Assembly (NCBI RefSeq): GCF_023206215.1
Contig: NZ_CP065800.1
Span: 1,240,001-1,304,000 of the forward strand
DNA length: 64,000 nt
Source: Butyrivibrio fibrisolvens
GTDB taxonomy: Bacteria; Bacillota; Clostridia; Lachnospirales; Lachnospiraceae
Direction of reading: 5' to 3'
Within the stretch, counting starts at the first letter, position 1. Each line of letters begins with the position of its first letter. The translations under genes were made by a program, and so were the position numbers. The notes under the pieces were generated by a model. That model searched no databases, had not been told where the DNA came from, and saw only the letters and a list, made by a program, of their open reading frames with translations. Below are positions 18,830 through 28,081 of the stretch, piece by piece.

Positions 18830-20235
18830 ATGGTAACAACAGGTATGCGATCAGGTATCTGGTCTGGCTTTTGGATGCAGCCATTATAGTTCTTTCGTTT
18901 GTGGCAGCAACATACATCAGATGGCAGAACTTCGTGGATATGGATTCACAGAAGACTCACTTTCTGGTATGTCTTATCCTTGTAATGGTGTCGGGTATAT
19001 ACACCTTTGGAGTTGATGCCAACAGGGATTTTATGAAACGCAGATTCCCTCAGGAATCCTACGCTGTGATGAAGTATGAGCTTGTAATAGTCCTTACTAC
19101 AACAGTTATTAACTATTTACTGAATATAGGCGGAACATTCTCACGTCTTGTAATGTTCTATTTTATAGTTCTAGACTATCTTCTGACAGTACTGGTACGC
19201 CAGCTCATTAGGAAGTGCCTTGCTGCTTATTGGAAGAATGCTGATACAGCTGTTAAGATATTGGTACTTGCTGAGAAGGAACACCTTGAGAGGACTATAA
19301 GACATCTTCAGCATCACATAGATATCAACTATGCAATCGTAGGAGCTGTGTGCCTTGATGCAGATATGAAGGGCGAAGTTATAAGAGGAGTAAATGTCAT
19401 ATCTGACAGGAAAGACCTTGTCAAGACAGTTACTACAATGCCTCTTGATGAAGTGTTCATATATACTCCCGGAAGTTCACAGGATGCTCTTGCAGACGTT
19501 ATCAATGCCTTCTCTGATATGGGCGTTACAGTTCACTACTGCGTAATGCTCCCAGGTATGCGAGGCAGGACTTCAATCGGAATGCTGGGCGGATACTCGG
19601 TAGTAACCTATGCTAAGGGAACAGGCAGATACAGAGCCCTTATCATTAAGAGAATGGTAGATATACTTGGCGGCCTTGTAGGATCCATATTTACCATCAT
19701 ACTGACTGTGTTCATTGGAATAGCTATTAAGATCGATTCTCCAGGACCTATCTTTTTCTCACAAGTGAGGATAGGAAGGAACGGTAGACGATTTAAGATT
19801 TATAAATTCAGATCGATGTATATCGATGCTGAAGAGAGAAAGAAGGAACTTGAATCTCAGAACGAGATGACAGGACTTATGTTCAAGATCAAGGACGATC
19901 CCAGAATCACTAAGGTTGGAGCCTTTATCCGTAAGACAAGTCTTGATGAGTTCCCGCAGTTTTTCAATATATTAAAGGGCGATATGAGCCTTGTTGGTAC
20001 AAGACCACCAACAGAAAAAGAATTCGAGCAATATAATGAATATTACAGACGCCGTATCTCTATGACACCCGGACTTACCGGAATGTGGCAGGTTAGCGGC
20101 AGAAGCGATATAGAAGATTTCGACGAGATCGTAAAACTTGACTTGCAGTATATAGACAACTGGTCACTTGGACTTGATATCCGTATACTCTTCAAGACCG
20201 TAAGCGTCGTATTTAGAGGAAGCGGAGCATCGTAA
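18826..20235 (+). CDS. WbaP/CpsE-type polyprenyl-phosphate phosphosugar transferase (EPS initiator)
   Basis: A 469-residue protein with four or five N-terminal membrane helices, a Rossmann-like middle domain and a C-terminal bacterial sugar transferase domain. The catalytic part starts with a re-entrant helix after KRMVDILGG and contains KFRSMY, the essential Asp-Glu pair in KTSLDEFPQ, and GTRPP and PGLTGMWQVSGRS. It transfers a sugar-1-phosphate, often glucose or galactose, from a UDP-sugar to undecaprenyl phosphate, the first committed step of repeat-unit assembly. It is the only complete initiator in the window. The start overlaps the Wzy-like stop by 4 bases. Confidence 0.93.
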   Translation: MNGNNRYAIRYLVWLLDAAIIVLSFVAATYIRWQNFVDMDSQKTHFLVCLILVMVSGIYTFGVDANRDFMKRRFPQESYAVMKYELVIVLTTTVINYLLNIGGTFSRLVMFYFIVLDYLLTVLVRQLIRKCLAAYWKNADTAVKILVLAEKEHLERTIRHLQHHIDINYAIVGAVCLDADMKGEVIRGVNVISDRKDLVKTVTTMPLDEVFIYTPGSSQDALADVINAFSDMGVTVHYCVMLPGMRGRTSIGMLGGYSVVTYAKGTGRYRALIIKRMVDILGGLVGSIFTIILTVFIGIAIKIDSPGPIFFSQVRIGRNGRRFKIYKFRSMYIDAEERKKELESQNEMTGLMFKIKDDPRITKVGAFIRKTSLDEFPQFFNILKGDMSLVGTRPPTEKEFEQYNEYYRRRISMTPGLTGMWQVSGRSDIEDFDEIVKLDLQYIDNWSLGLDIRILFKTVSVVFRGSGAS

Positions 20236-20244
20236 ACTTAGATT

Positions 20245-20823
20245 ATGAATCTGGCAATTGACTGTTTTACACTGATCAAAGAGGATCAGTCAGAAAATGG
20301 AATATATGAGCTTATGAAGAAGCTGATAGCCTATCTTGGAGCAGAGAACCTTAGAAGGGACTGCGAGCATCATATCATGGTAATGGGCAATACCTATAAC
20401 CAGAACGATTTTGATGCAGATGGAACGAGCTTTCTTCTAATGGATGGGGATCCTAAGGACAAGCTCTATACCTTCAAGTGGGAGAACTTTGTAGTGGCAT
20501 CTATAGCACCAAAACTTGGATGTGACAGAGTCTTCTTCCCATGTGGCAAGCTCCCTCTTCACTACAGAGGCGATAAGATGGCACTTCTGTATAGCACGAG
20601 GCGCAATGGTCAGCTTCAGCCCCTGTCACCGGATACTGTCAGAAAGTATATATCCTCAGCAAGGAAAGCTGAGCATATAGTAGTTACGGAAAGCTCTCTT
20701 GAGAATATGCTGCTGAGCAAGGCTTCAGGCGTGGAGTCCAAGATATCTGTCATGCCGGATCTGGCTAATGTCAAGACTGATCCTATGGTTTGCGGAAGAT
20801 GGTGGACAGAGCTTTTTAAGTAA
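20245..20823 (+). CDS. Stand-alone N-terminal half of a GT4-like glycosyltransferase
   Basis: A 192-residue protein whose opening (LAIDCFTLI, then NGIYELMKKLIAYL) matches the acceptor-binding N-terminal domain of GT4 enzymes of the rhamnosyl/mannosyl type. RVFFPCGKLPLHYRGDKM and a helix with VTESSLENML are at the expected places. The protein stops where the linker to the donor-binding domain would begin, so no EX7E site exists. The reading frame is clean and has no visible remnant downstream; the next gene is a GT-A enzyme. It may be a decayed gene, or a subunit of a two-part transferase. Confidence 0.6.
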   Translation: MNLAIDCFTLIKEDQSENGIYELMKKLIAYLGAENLRRDCEHHIMVMGNTYNQNDFDADGTSFLLMDGDPKDKLYTFKWENFVVASIAPKLGCDRVFFPCGKLPLHYRGDKMALLYSTRRNGQLQPLSPDTVRKYISSARKAEHIVVTESSLENMLLSKASGVESKISVMPDLANVKTDPMVCGRWWTELFK

Positions 20824-20854
20824 AATCATTAGATCATATAAAGAGGTATAGCAT

Positions 20855-22114
20855 ATGATAAATGCTAGTAAAGTAGACAATAGTGCCACTCTTAATATAG
20901 AAAATGCTATTAGTGATGAAAATAATGTAAACAGTGGAAACAAGCCTTTCACAGGGCTTGTTTCTGTTATTATACCGGTATTTAATGCCGGGGATGCAAT
21001 AAGAGCCTGCGTAGAGTCAGTGACTAATCAGACCTATAATAATGTTCAGTTAATACTTGTGGATGATGGTTCGACAGATGGAAGCAGCAGAATATGCGAC
21101 GAATTGGCTGGAAACCTTAATGGACGATATGCTGATCATAAGTCAAATGGACAATCTGGAGATAATTGGTCATATAGGCAATGTGAAGACTATCAGTTAA
21201 ATGGACGAGTTGGTGATGATCACTCATCGATTTCTGAAGTTGTGTTTGAAAATGACCAAAGAGAAAATAACAGAATATCAATCATAGTGATCCATACGGA
21301 TAATAACGGTGTATCAGCTGCTAGGAATGCCGGCCTAAAGGTTGCAGAAGGCGATTGGATCACTTTCGTAGATGCAGATGATATTGTAAAGGACGACTAT
21401 ATAGAAAGGCTTGTAAGCGCTGTTAACGCTTTTAAAACTCCTGTAAGCTCTAAAGACCCTGCAATCACTGATCATAAGGCTTATCATCTTATGATGGTGA
21501 CTATGACAGACAGGATAGCTCCTGATACTGATATGAGCGGATACTATTATATAGAGCATGGAGTCCTTAATGAAGACTCTCACGTATGGGGCAAGCTTTA
21601 TAACAAGAAAGAGGTCGATGCCTGCCTTGGATCAGCCTGGTTCCCTGTAGACTTGTCCATAGGAGAGGATATGCTCATGCTCCTTGAGATGGCAGCTAAG
21701 ATGGAGAATAAGAAAGTATTTAGATCTATACCTGCAGGAAGTTATGTATATACAGAGAATGAGCAGGGAGCAATGTTAAGGGCCTATAAGCCGTCATATA
21801 TGGATCAGATAACATGCTGGGATAGGGCAGAAGAAGTTCTGGAACCCTGCAAGGGACATATCAGTGATTATGTGTATGTAAGGCTGGCAGAGATTCAGAT
21901 TATGGCTGCTCTTCTTGTAGCAGGCAAGATTGCAGTATCTTCTAAAAATGAGGATTATAGTGATGCGATAATTAGGATAAAGACAGCACTAAGGCATGCA
22001 CTTAAAAGAAATGGTGCATTTGCGGCATTATCAGTCGGATATAAGATCAAAACCTGTATATTCAGATTCTCTCCAAAGCTATATCTGAATATGTATGGAA
22101 AGTGGAAGAATTAA
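20855..22114 (+). CDS. GT2 family glycosyltransferase with a four-unit repeat insert
   Basis: A 419-residue GT-A enzyme. VIIPVFNAG and VDDGSTDGSSRICDEL form the first half of the nucleotide fold, but about 55 residues of polar sequence then separate it from HTDNNGVSAARN, which normally follows within 15 residues. DADDIV gives the DxD site. The insert contains four 9-residue repeats (residues 89-124). The C-terminal half is helical and typical of EPS GT2 proteins. The 30 N-terminal residues before the fold are also Asn/Asp rich. It is the last gene of the left plus-strand run. AGAGGT is the ribosome site. Confidence 0.86.
   Translation: MINASKVDNSATLNIENAISDENNVNSGNKPFTGLVSVIIPVFNAGDAIRACVESVTNQTYNNVQLILVDDGSTDGSSRICDELAGNLNGRYADHKSNGQSGDNWSYRQCEDYQLNGRVGDDHSSISEVVFENDQRENNRISIIVIHTDNNGVSAARNAGLKVAEGDWITFVDADDIVKDDYIERLVSAVNAFKTPVSSKDPAITDHKAYHLMMVTMTDRIAPDTDMSGYYYIEHGVLNEDSHVWGKLYNKKEVDACLGSAWFPVDLSIGEDMLMLLEMAAKMENKKVFRSIPAGSYVYTENEQGAMLRAYKPSYMDQITCWDRAEEVLEPCKGHISDYVYVRLAEIQIMAALLVAGKIAVSSKNEDYSDAIIRIKTALRHALKRNGAFAALSVGYKIKTCIFRFSPKLYLNMYGKWKN
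21119..21226 (+). repeat. In-frame 27-bp tandem repeat, four degenerate copies, inside a GT2 gene
   Basis: Four 27-base units encode NGRYADHKS, NGQSGDNWS, YRQCEDYQL and NGRVGDDHS. The first, second and fourth share AATGGACRA-like starts; the third has diverged. The array is in frame with the gene starting at 20855 and forms most of the insert that splits the GT-A domain. Confidence 0.75.
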
Positions 22115-22220
22115 GCATTATAACTTGAATATATTCGTTTATTATACGGAACTATAGATAACGGACTACTAAGAATATAAGACTAAAAAGATTAAAGAAT
22201 AAGACCATAAAAGTTATTAA

Positions 22221-22288
22221 AAAGACTTCTATGAATGAGAATTATTTAAAGCAAAGATTGCTTGGGATTCTCATTCTTAGAAGTCTTT
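22221..22288. terminator. Large bidirectional hairpin between convergent genes
   Basis: The arms 22221-22242 and 22267-22288 are 22 bases each with a single mismatch. A second perfect hairpin (AAGCAA, AGA, TTGCTT; 22249-22263) sits in the loop. A-rich and T-rich flanks on either side fit rho-independent termination in both directions. The genes ending on either side are at 22114 (plus) and 22303 (minus). Confidence 0.85.
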
Positions 22289-22302
22289 ATTATAGCTTGT
22301 TA

Positions 22303-23771
22303 TTATTGGGCTGTTACTGAATTCTTGTGGTAATATGCGGCCATAGCTTCATTAATCCATACAGTAGGATCGTTTGCAATTTCAAAACTAAGAATTGCTG
22401 GAGGAGTTTCAGGAGGGAATGGAACGACTACATCGGATTCCGGTGAGTTCTTGATCATATCCATAATCTCATATACTCTGCCTCTGTAATAATTAATATT
22501 ATTATGATTGGTCTGATCTATCAGATCGTATCTGGCATTTGTAGTGAATATATCTGTATAATGAGTGACTGTCAAAAAAGTCAGAATTAGCAAAACTGAA
22601 GCATTAAGTTTTCTGGTTGCAACAATACCACTCCATTGACGGATATATATACCAAGAGAAAATGCCAATAAAAGTATAGAAGTATAAGAAACAAAGTCAA
22701 TGGTAAAGATACATCTATTCTGAATTTTGTCAAAAGAATCATATGCATATCCTAAATATACAGGGAAACATGACAGTACCATCATAATAATGGTCAGAAA
22801 ACAGGATAATAATAATCGTAGTCCATTTATTTTTAGTTTGCTCTTAAAACGTATACCACAGTATATAGCTACAATACAGAAGATGATAAAGCCAGGATTC
22901 TTAAGAATATTAGGAATCTCATTATGAAAGATTCCTTCGAAAGATAATTTGAAAGCGTCATGAATGCTTATTTGTACTTCATCTTCTTTTCTAAGACGAT
23001 ATCCTGGAGCAATAACATTGATCAAAGTTGATATAGCAAGGAATAAAGATACGATGAAAAGGCTATTGTTTATCCTTTTTTGTCTTACAAGCTCTGTTAT
23101 ATTAAGGAGTACGACAACAAGAACCATAACAGGAATATATATGATATAGATGCCTCCACATATCAAAGCCAGTATAGAAGTGAGTATAATCGAAATTAGA
23201 TTATTCTTGTAAGTAAGTCTAAAAAATGCAGCCAGAGTAAAAAGCAGTATTCCAAGTCCAAGGCAATACTGGTTACAAGCAGAGAACCAAAAGAAAATCT
23301 GCTTGTAAGAGTAGTAGGAAAACCACGGTATTATTATGCCTGAGAAAAGACATATCTTCAAAGTGAAGTCACGTGAGCCAATGTAGTTGCAAAGATAATT
23401 GATAAATGCAAAAAGACCAATGATAACAAGAAGTATATCTATTTCTATGAATATAGCTAATAAAGCTTCATTTTTCGCTATCAAGCCAAGCTCAAAATAG
23501 GTGGTAAAAAAACAGCTAAATGCTCCTGCATGAGTCATATATCTGTGATAAACAACTTTAAGAGTACGAAGAAGTAGTCCCCCTTCAAACATATCCCTTA
23601 CAAGCACGGCGTCATAGAAGTCATCTGTGATCATGAAGCTGAAAGATGACGCCTTTAGAACTGTATGAAGAGTTATATAAAGGTCAATAAGTAGTAGTAA
23701 GATAAAAAAGCTTTTCTTAGTAAGCAGTTTGTCTTTTGGAATAACTGCTTAACTGATAATATAATATCCAT
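22303..23771 (-). pseudogene. DUF6056-type membrane protein broken by a one-base frameshift
   Basis: The long open frame (443 codons from ATG 23634) lacks the first membrane helix. That helix is encoded just upstream in the same frame, but the only good start, ATG 23771 with GAGGGG seven bases before it, is in another frame. Adding one base to the A run opposite 23734-23737 joins the two and yields 489 residues, close to the 486 of the intact relative at 16191. The repaired N-terminus has a basic segment, a leucine-rich helix and then the family motif ITDDFYD. Either the gene is decayed or the sequence has a homopolymer error. It would be the last gene of a minus-strand run with GT2 and GT4. 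Confidence 0.8.
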
Positions 23772-23806
23772 TTCATTTCCCCTCATAAAATGTATTGTTG
23801 TGTATA

Positions 23807-24835
23807 TCAGTTGGTCTTTCTGTCATATGTTAAAAGAATGGTCTGGATCAGTTTAAGAACAATTCTTAATGGATGCTTCATTCCAAAATAGATAAGCTTA
23901 TTAGCTTTATTACTAACTTCAAGTTTTGTCTTTAATATTTTGTCACGAAGACCTTTTTCCATAAGGGTAGCTCTGACTGCAGATAAAACTCCCGGATATT
24001 GAGCTCGAAGTTCGTTCTTGACATATACAAACATAAGCCGTAAATATTCCCTATCGGCCTGAGTCCTGGCATTTTTGATTCCCTTTTCACTCATGACATC
24101 AGAACAGGTATCACACAAGAGTTTTATATTATCAAGTATCTCGGTGTTATGAGAGTGTGATATGGAAGTTGTTACTGTTCTGTAATGGTAGTAGCACTTA
24201 TCTGTTACGTAGAGTCTCTTACAGTCACACAGAGCAGGGATAGTAATATTGACGTCTTCTCCAAGTCTTATTGCACTATCACAATACTTGAGATTGTCTG
24301 TTATGAGCTTTCTTGATATCAGCTTCATACAGCGTGAGAGAATCACGGTTCTTTGCTCCTGACCAAGTAGTCTTGATTTGATGTTATCAAGATCTTCCCC
24401 GAAATGCTGACCGCATGATACCATGTGATGGACTTCCTTGCGCTCATTCTGTTTCTCAATCATATAATCAGAGCTTATGATCTCACAGCTTTTAAAAGCC
24501 TGGCTTGTATGAGCATAGAGCTCTTCGAAGAACTCACTATCAATCCAGTCATCACTGTCTATAAAAGAAAGGTAGCTGGCAGTTGATGCTCTTACCCCTT
24601 CTATCCAGGCACTTTGAAGACCGCCGTTTTCTTTGTGAATCACGCGAACTCTGGGATCTGCACTTGCATAATCATCGCATAGTGAAGGACTCTTACCATC
24701 AGTAGACCCGTCATCTACGAGGATTATCTCCATAGATCTAAACTTAGAAGCAAGCACATTGTCCATGCACTTTGGAAGATATTCTGCTGTGTTGTATACC
24801 GGAATTATAACGGCTATATCGGGCGTGTTGTCCAT
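23807..24835 (-). CDS. GT2 family glycosyltransferase
   Basis: A 342-residue GT-A enzyme with VIIPVYNTAEYLPKCMDN, VDDGSTDGKS and DSDDWIDSEF, and a helical C-terminal half including RLGEDVNITIPAL, a layout shared with other EPS GT2 enzymes here. The ATG is preceded by AAGAGG. It lies 91 bases after the GT4 gene at 24927 and 35 bases before the broken DUF6056 gene, all on the minus strand, so the three probably form one transcript. The C-terminus is basic with a hydrophobic stretch that may touch the membrane. Confidence 0.9.
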   Translation of the reverse strand: MDNTPDIAVIIPVYNTAEYLPKCMDNVLASKFRSMEIILVDDGSTDGKSPSLCDDYASADPRVRVIHKENGGLQSAWIEGVRASTASYLSFIDSDDWIDSEFFEELYAHTSQAFKSCEIISSDYMIEKQNERKEVHHMVSCGQHFGEDLDNIKSRLLGQEQRTVILSRCMKLISRKLITDNLKYCDSAIRLGEDVNITIPALCDCKRLYVTDKCYYHYRTVTTSISHSHNTEILDNIKLLCDTCSDVMSEKGIKNARTQADREYLRLMFVYVKNELRAQYPGVLSAVRATLMEKGLRDKILKTKLEVSNKANKLIYFGMKHPLRIVLKLIQTILLTYDRKTN

Positions 24836-24926
24836 GTAAACCTCTTATAATGATTATTTATTCTATAGTAAACGACTAACTATTTTGATGGATGTAACGT
24901 CAGTTAAGTTTGATAATGACAACATT

Positions 24927-25985
24927 TCATCTAATGATGTCATTATATATTTTAATGATATTATCTTTCATTTTAGTAATATCATAATTATCTTTGGCAA
25001 AAGAGTATGCCGCTTGTCCCAATGCCTTTTGATAATCTATATTACCAATTACCTTTTTTAGTGCAGTGTATAGCTTATCTGAATCCTTGGGCTCAATAAG
25101 TAGTCCAGTTTTGCCATCATCTATCATCTGATCAAGGCTGCCTACATTAGAAGCTATAGTTGCACAGCCATGTGCCATACCTTCAGCAACTGACAGAGGC
25201 ATTCCTTCATAGTAAGAAGGAAGTACGAAGATAGGACACTTTTCAAATAGATCTTCTTTGGCTTTAGAATCAATCCAGCCGCAGGCTGTTACGTTATCAG
25301 AGAGGCTCTCAATGCGGCTCCTAAAGCTTTCATCTTCATAGAAACCTCCTATATAGAGATGAACATCAGGATAGTCTTTGGATAGTCTTTCTATAGCATC
25401 AAGAAGTTCGCTTATGCCCTTATCCTTGCAGATTCTTCCAAGGAATAGGATATTGCGCTTGTCATAATCTTTGTGACCAGGATCAATATCAGGGATTGTG
25501 ATACCATTGCCTATAACCTTGATCTTATCATCACCAACGATTATGTGTCTGAAGAACTCTTTGAAATTAGGTGCAAGGACTATGAATGCATCACTTTGGT
25601 TGAAAAGGGATACCATCTTATCATGGGCCTTGCCCTTAAGATCTTGCCCATAGAAGCGGTTAATATCACCGCCGTGCTGATGTAGAACCAGCTTCTTGTG
25701 ATGTCTAAGAGCCATTTTTATGAAAAATGACTTGCGGTAATAACTGGCATCTGCAGAAACATGTATATGTACTATATCGTATCTGTTAATACAGGTAAGT
25801 GCCTGAAAATAGGCTTTTGCAGCCTGTAACAGTTTGCGCACCTTGGAACCGTCAACCATAGTTCCTATATATTTGATATCAACTTCTTTATCTATACCTG
25901 CGCTGTAAAGGTTATTTACAACACTAGAGACGCCGCCTTTTACACTTCTGGCAGGACCTAGCATTAATACTTTGATCTTTGGCAT
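24927..25985 (-). CDS. GT4 family glycosyltransferase
   Basis: A 352-residue GT-B enzyme. The N-terminal domain has GPARSVKGGVSSVV as the glycine-rich acceptor-side loop and HIHVSADASYYRKS. The donor domain has FLGRICKDKGI and the EX7E-type site in YEGMPLSVAEGMAHG. AAAGGAG gives a strong ribosome site. It is the first gene of the minus-strand run that ends at 22303. A TTGACA box lies upstream on the minus strand (26046-26041), but I see no convincing -10 at the right distance. Confidence 0.9.
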   Translation of the reverse strand: MPKIKVLMLGPARSVKGGVSSVVNNLYSAGIDKEVDIKYIGTMVDGSKVRKLLQAAKAYFQALTCINRYDIVHIHVSADASYYRKSFFIKMALRHHKKLVLHQHGGDINRFYGQDLKGKAHDKMVSLFNQSDAFIVLAPNFKEFFRHIIVGDDKIKVIGNGITIPDIDPGHKDYDKRNILFLGRICKDKGISELLDAIERLSKDYPDVHLYIGGFYEDESFRSRIESLSDNVTACGWIDSKAKEDLFEKCPIFVLPSYYEGMPLSVAEGMAHGCATIASNVGSLDQMIDDGKTGLLIEPKDSDKLYTALKKVIGNIDYQKALGQAAYSFAKDNYDITKMKDNIIKIYNDIIR

Positions 25986-26065
25986 AAAGCTCCTTTGGAA
26001 AAAACAGACTTTTGTATGGTCATCTCTTTGGTCGTATATTTGTCAACAATTTAGAAATACGCACT

Positions 26066-26114
26066 TTGACCATCATTCTAATAGATTGTATAATTTAGAA
26101 GCGATATTGTAAAG
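26066..26114 (+). promoter_or_regulatory. Sigma-A-type promoter for the 26251-33990 operon
   Basis: TTGACC (26066-26071), a 17-base spacer and TATAAT (26089-26094). The -10 region and the sequence after it are shared with the promoter at 43425: 17 identical bases (26081-26097) and GATATTGTAAAG (26103-26114) at the same spacing. The 265-base gap between divergent genes holds no other obvious feature; the leader to the first start is about 145 bases. Confidence 0.82.
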
Positions 26115-26250
26115 AATTGGGATAGTCATGTGATCACATGCTGCTATGGCGTGAAGGTCAAATGTTACTTTTGATCTAAATCTCTATATTTCATAAATCG
26201 CAGATGTTAGACTAATACGAGGAAAGGGTTAGATATTAATTAACTGATAA

Positions 26251-27972
26251 ATGGATAAAAGATCTAATTATTATAATGCATCATTCCAAAGAGCCGGTCA
26301 TTGCCTTTATTGCTTTCTTACAGCTTTGATCATAATGCTGTTATGTACTAGGTCATCACCACTATATGCCTTTAATAACTGGGATGATTCCAATAGCTAT
26401 TTTACTGTTGGTAAGTCTATATTCAAGGGACTTGTCCCATATAGGGATCTCTTCGATCAAAAGGGTATGATGTTATATACCATATATGGCATAGCTTCGC
26501 TGATATCATACAAGACTTTCTTTGGAGTATTCATAATCGAAACTATTGCAGCTATGCTTGTCTGCATAGCTATGTTCAAGATCTATAGCCTTTATATGAG
26601 GCAGGAGATCAGTCTTGTACTTATGAGTATAACAGCTGCATTCATCTACTCTACCAGGTCCTTTTGGTGGGGAGGTAGCGCAGAAGAGATGATGATGCCT
26701 CTGTTTATGTGGGGGCTGTATCTTAGCATGAGATATTTCAAAGAAGAATATCCAAGTAAGATCTCTTATAAGACGTTGTTAATAGGAGGCGTACTTGCAG
26801 GTTGTGTTCTCAATATCAAGTTTAATTCGCTGGGATTTTTCTTTGCCTGGATGGTCATGATCCTGATAGCAGATCTTACGGCTAGGGATCTTAAGATATC
26901 GCACAAGCTTAAAAGGTGCGTGATACACGGATGCATATTCCTTCTTGGAATGCTGATAGCAACTATCCCGTGGATTATCTACTTTGCGCTAAATGGGGCA
27001 CTGTATGACTGGTTTCATGTATACATATATCTGAATGTGTTCGTATATAGTGAGAAGCTTCCGATGTTGCAGCGTATATACAATATGTGCAAGATCATAT
27101 ATAACCATATACTGTCGAATCCATACTGCGGTTTTATGGCGTTTCTAGGCGGTGTAAGCTTTATAGTCATGAAGAGCAGATGGATAGAGAAGCTCAATGT
27201 TATCATGCTGGCAGGATTTACAGCGCTTCTTATATTCATCGGAGGAGTTGAACTTCAGTACTATTCACTTCCGCTTTGGACATTTGCAGTACTTGGTGGT
27301 ATTGAAATAGGGCGAATTGCAGAATATCTGATCAATAATTCTATCTATAAAAAGAGTAGTAGAAGAAATATAAAAGATGTCGAAGATATTCTTGCCACAA
27401 ACAAGAACGATGACGACACAATAATTAATGATTCAAAAGATGGTATAGATATAAAAAATATCAAATCTGATAACGAGATTTCTTTTAATAAAGATTGCAA
27501 AAGTATTCTTGATTATAGTAGTGAGTCAGCAAAAAGTAAAAGACATGCAATAAGAATGATCACAGGGATATGTGCTGTTATTATAGCCGGTATCATTTCC
27601 TATACCACCTCTATGAACACCTTATTTATGAAGTATAAAAGAGACGATCTGTGGATATATCACTTTACAGATATAATTGAAAGTTCAGGTATTGAGAATC
27701 CGACCCTTATAAATATGGGGTGCTTTGATGCAGGATTATATACAACTTGCGGAATAGTTCCTACATGCAGGTTCTTCCAGACGCAGACTATTAAATTAAG
27801 TGATGTCGGAGAAGTTCAGGGAGACTTTATCAGAAACGGAAGAACAGACTTTGTCATGGCTAGAGGCAATATTCCTGAACATATAGATGATCATTATGAG
27901 CTCATAGCCCAGGAAGACTGGGAACAAAGCGGATATGAACTTACTTATTATCTTTATAAGCGGGTAAGGTAA
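26251..27972 (+). CDS. GT39/ArnT-like membrane glycosyltransferase (GT-C fold)
   Basis: A 573-residue polytopic protein. After the first helix comes NWDDSNSYFTVGK with GLVPYRDLFDQKG, the acidic outer loop typical of GT-C enzymes that use polyprenyl-phosphate sugars. About ten helices follow. Between roughly residues 365 and 440 a long Asp/Lys/Ser/Ile-rich stretch separates the membrane block from the last helix and a C-terminal outer domain. It probably adds a sugar on the outer face. It is the first gene of its operon, behind a good promoter; only a distant GAAAGGG is seen before the ATG. Confidence 0.78.
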   Translation: MDKRSNYYNASFQRAGHCLYCFLTALIIMLLCTRSSPLYAFNNWDDSNSYFTVGKSIFKGLVPYRDLFDQKGMMLYTIYGIASLISYKTFFGVFIIETIAAMLVCIAMFKIYSLYMRQEISLVLMSITAAFIYSTRSFWWGGSAEEMMMPLFMWGLYLSMRYFKEEYPSKISYKTLLIGGVLAGCVLNIKFNSLGFFFAWMVMILIADLTARDLKISHKLKRCVIHGCIFLLGMLIATIPWIIYFALNGALYDWFHVYIYLNVFVYSEKLPMLQRIYNMCKIIYNHILSNPYCGFMAFLGGVSFIVMKSRWIEKLNVIMLAGFTALLIFIGGVELQYYSLPLWTFAVLGGIEIGRIAEYLINNSIYKKSSRRNIKDVEDILATNKNDDDTIINDSKDGIDIKNIKSDNEISFNKDCKSILDYSSESAKSKRHAIRMITGICAVIIAGIISYTTSMNTLFMKYKRDDLWIYHFTDIIESSGIENPTLINMGCFDAGLYTTCGIVPTCRFFQTQTIKLSDVGEVQGDFIRNGRTDFVMARGNIPEHIDDHYELIAQEDWEQSGYELTYYLYKRVR

Positions 27973-27990
27973 GCCTCTGGTATGATAACG

Positions 27991-28015
27991 ATAGTAAACG
28001 ACGGACGTTTACTAT
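27991..28015. repeat. Perfect inverted repeat, 10-base arms
   Basis: ATAGTAAACG (27991-28000), a five-base loop, and CGTTTACTAT (28006-28015). No T run follows, so it is unlikely to be a strong terminator. It lies in the 109-base gap before the GT11 gene and may affect mRNA stability or bind a protein. Confidence 0.7.
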
Positions 28016-28081
28016 AGATAAAGTATCAGAGAATCATTGGAAATACACAGTGATAGTAGTTTTATAGGAGATATAGATTTA

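Noticed and set aside
20245..22114. The short GT4 N-domain gene and the next gene as one frameshifted enzyme
   Set aside because: The next gene is a complete GT-A (GT2) enzyme, not a GT-B donor domain.
25986..26046. Minus-strand promoter for the GT4 gene at 24927
   Set aside because: A TTGACA is present at 26046-26041 but no acceptable -10 lies 15-19 bases downstream, so no promoter is called.
28037..28081. TTG start for the GT11 gene
   Set aside because: It adds 15 residues with no family counterpart, and ATG 28082 has an AGGAG.
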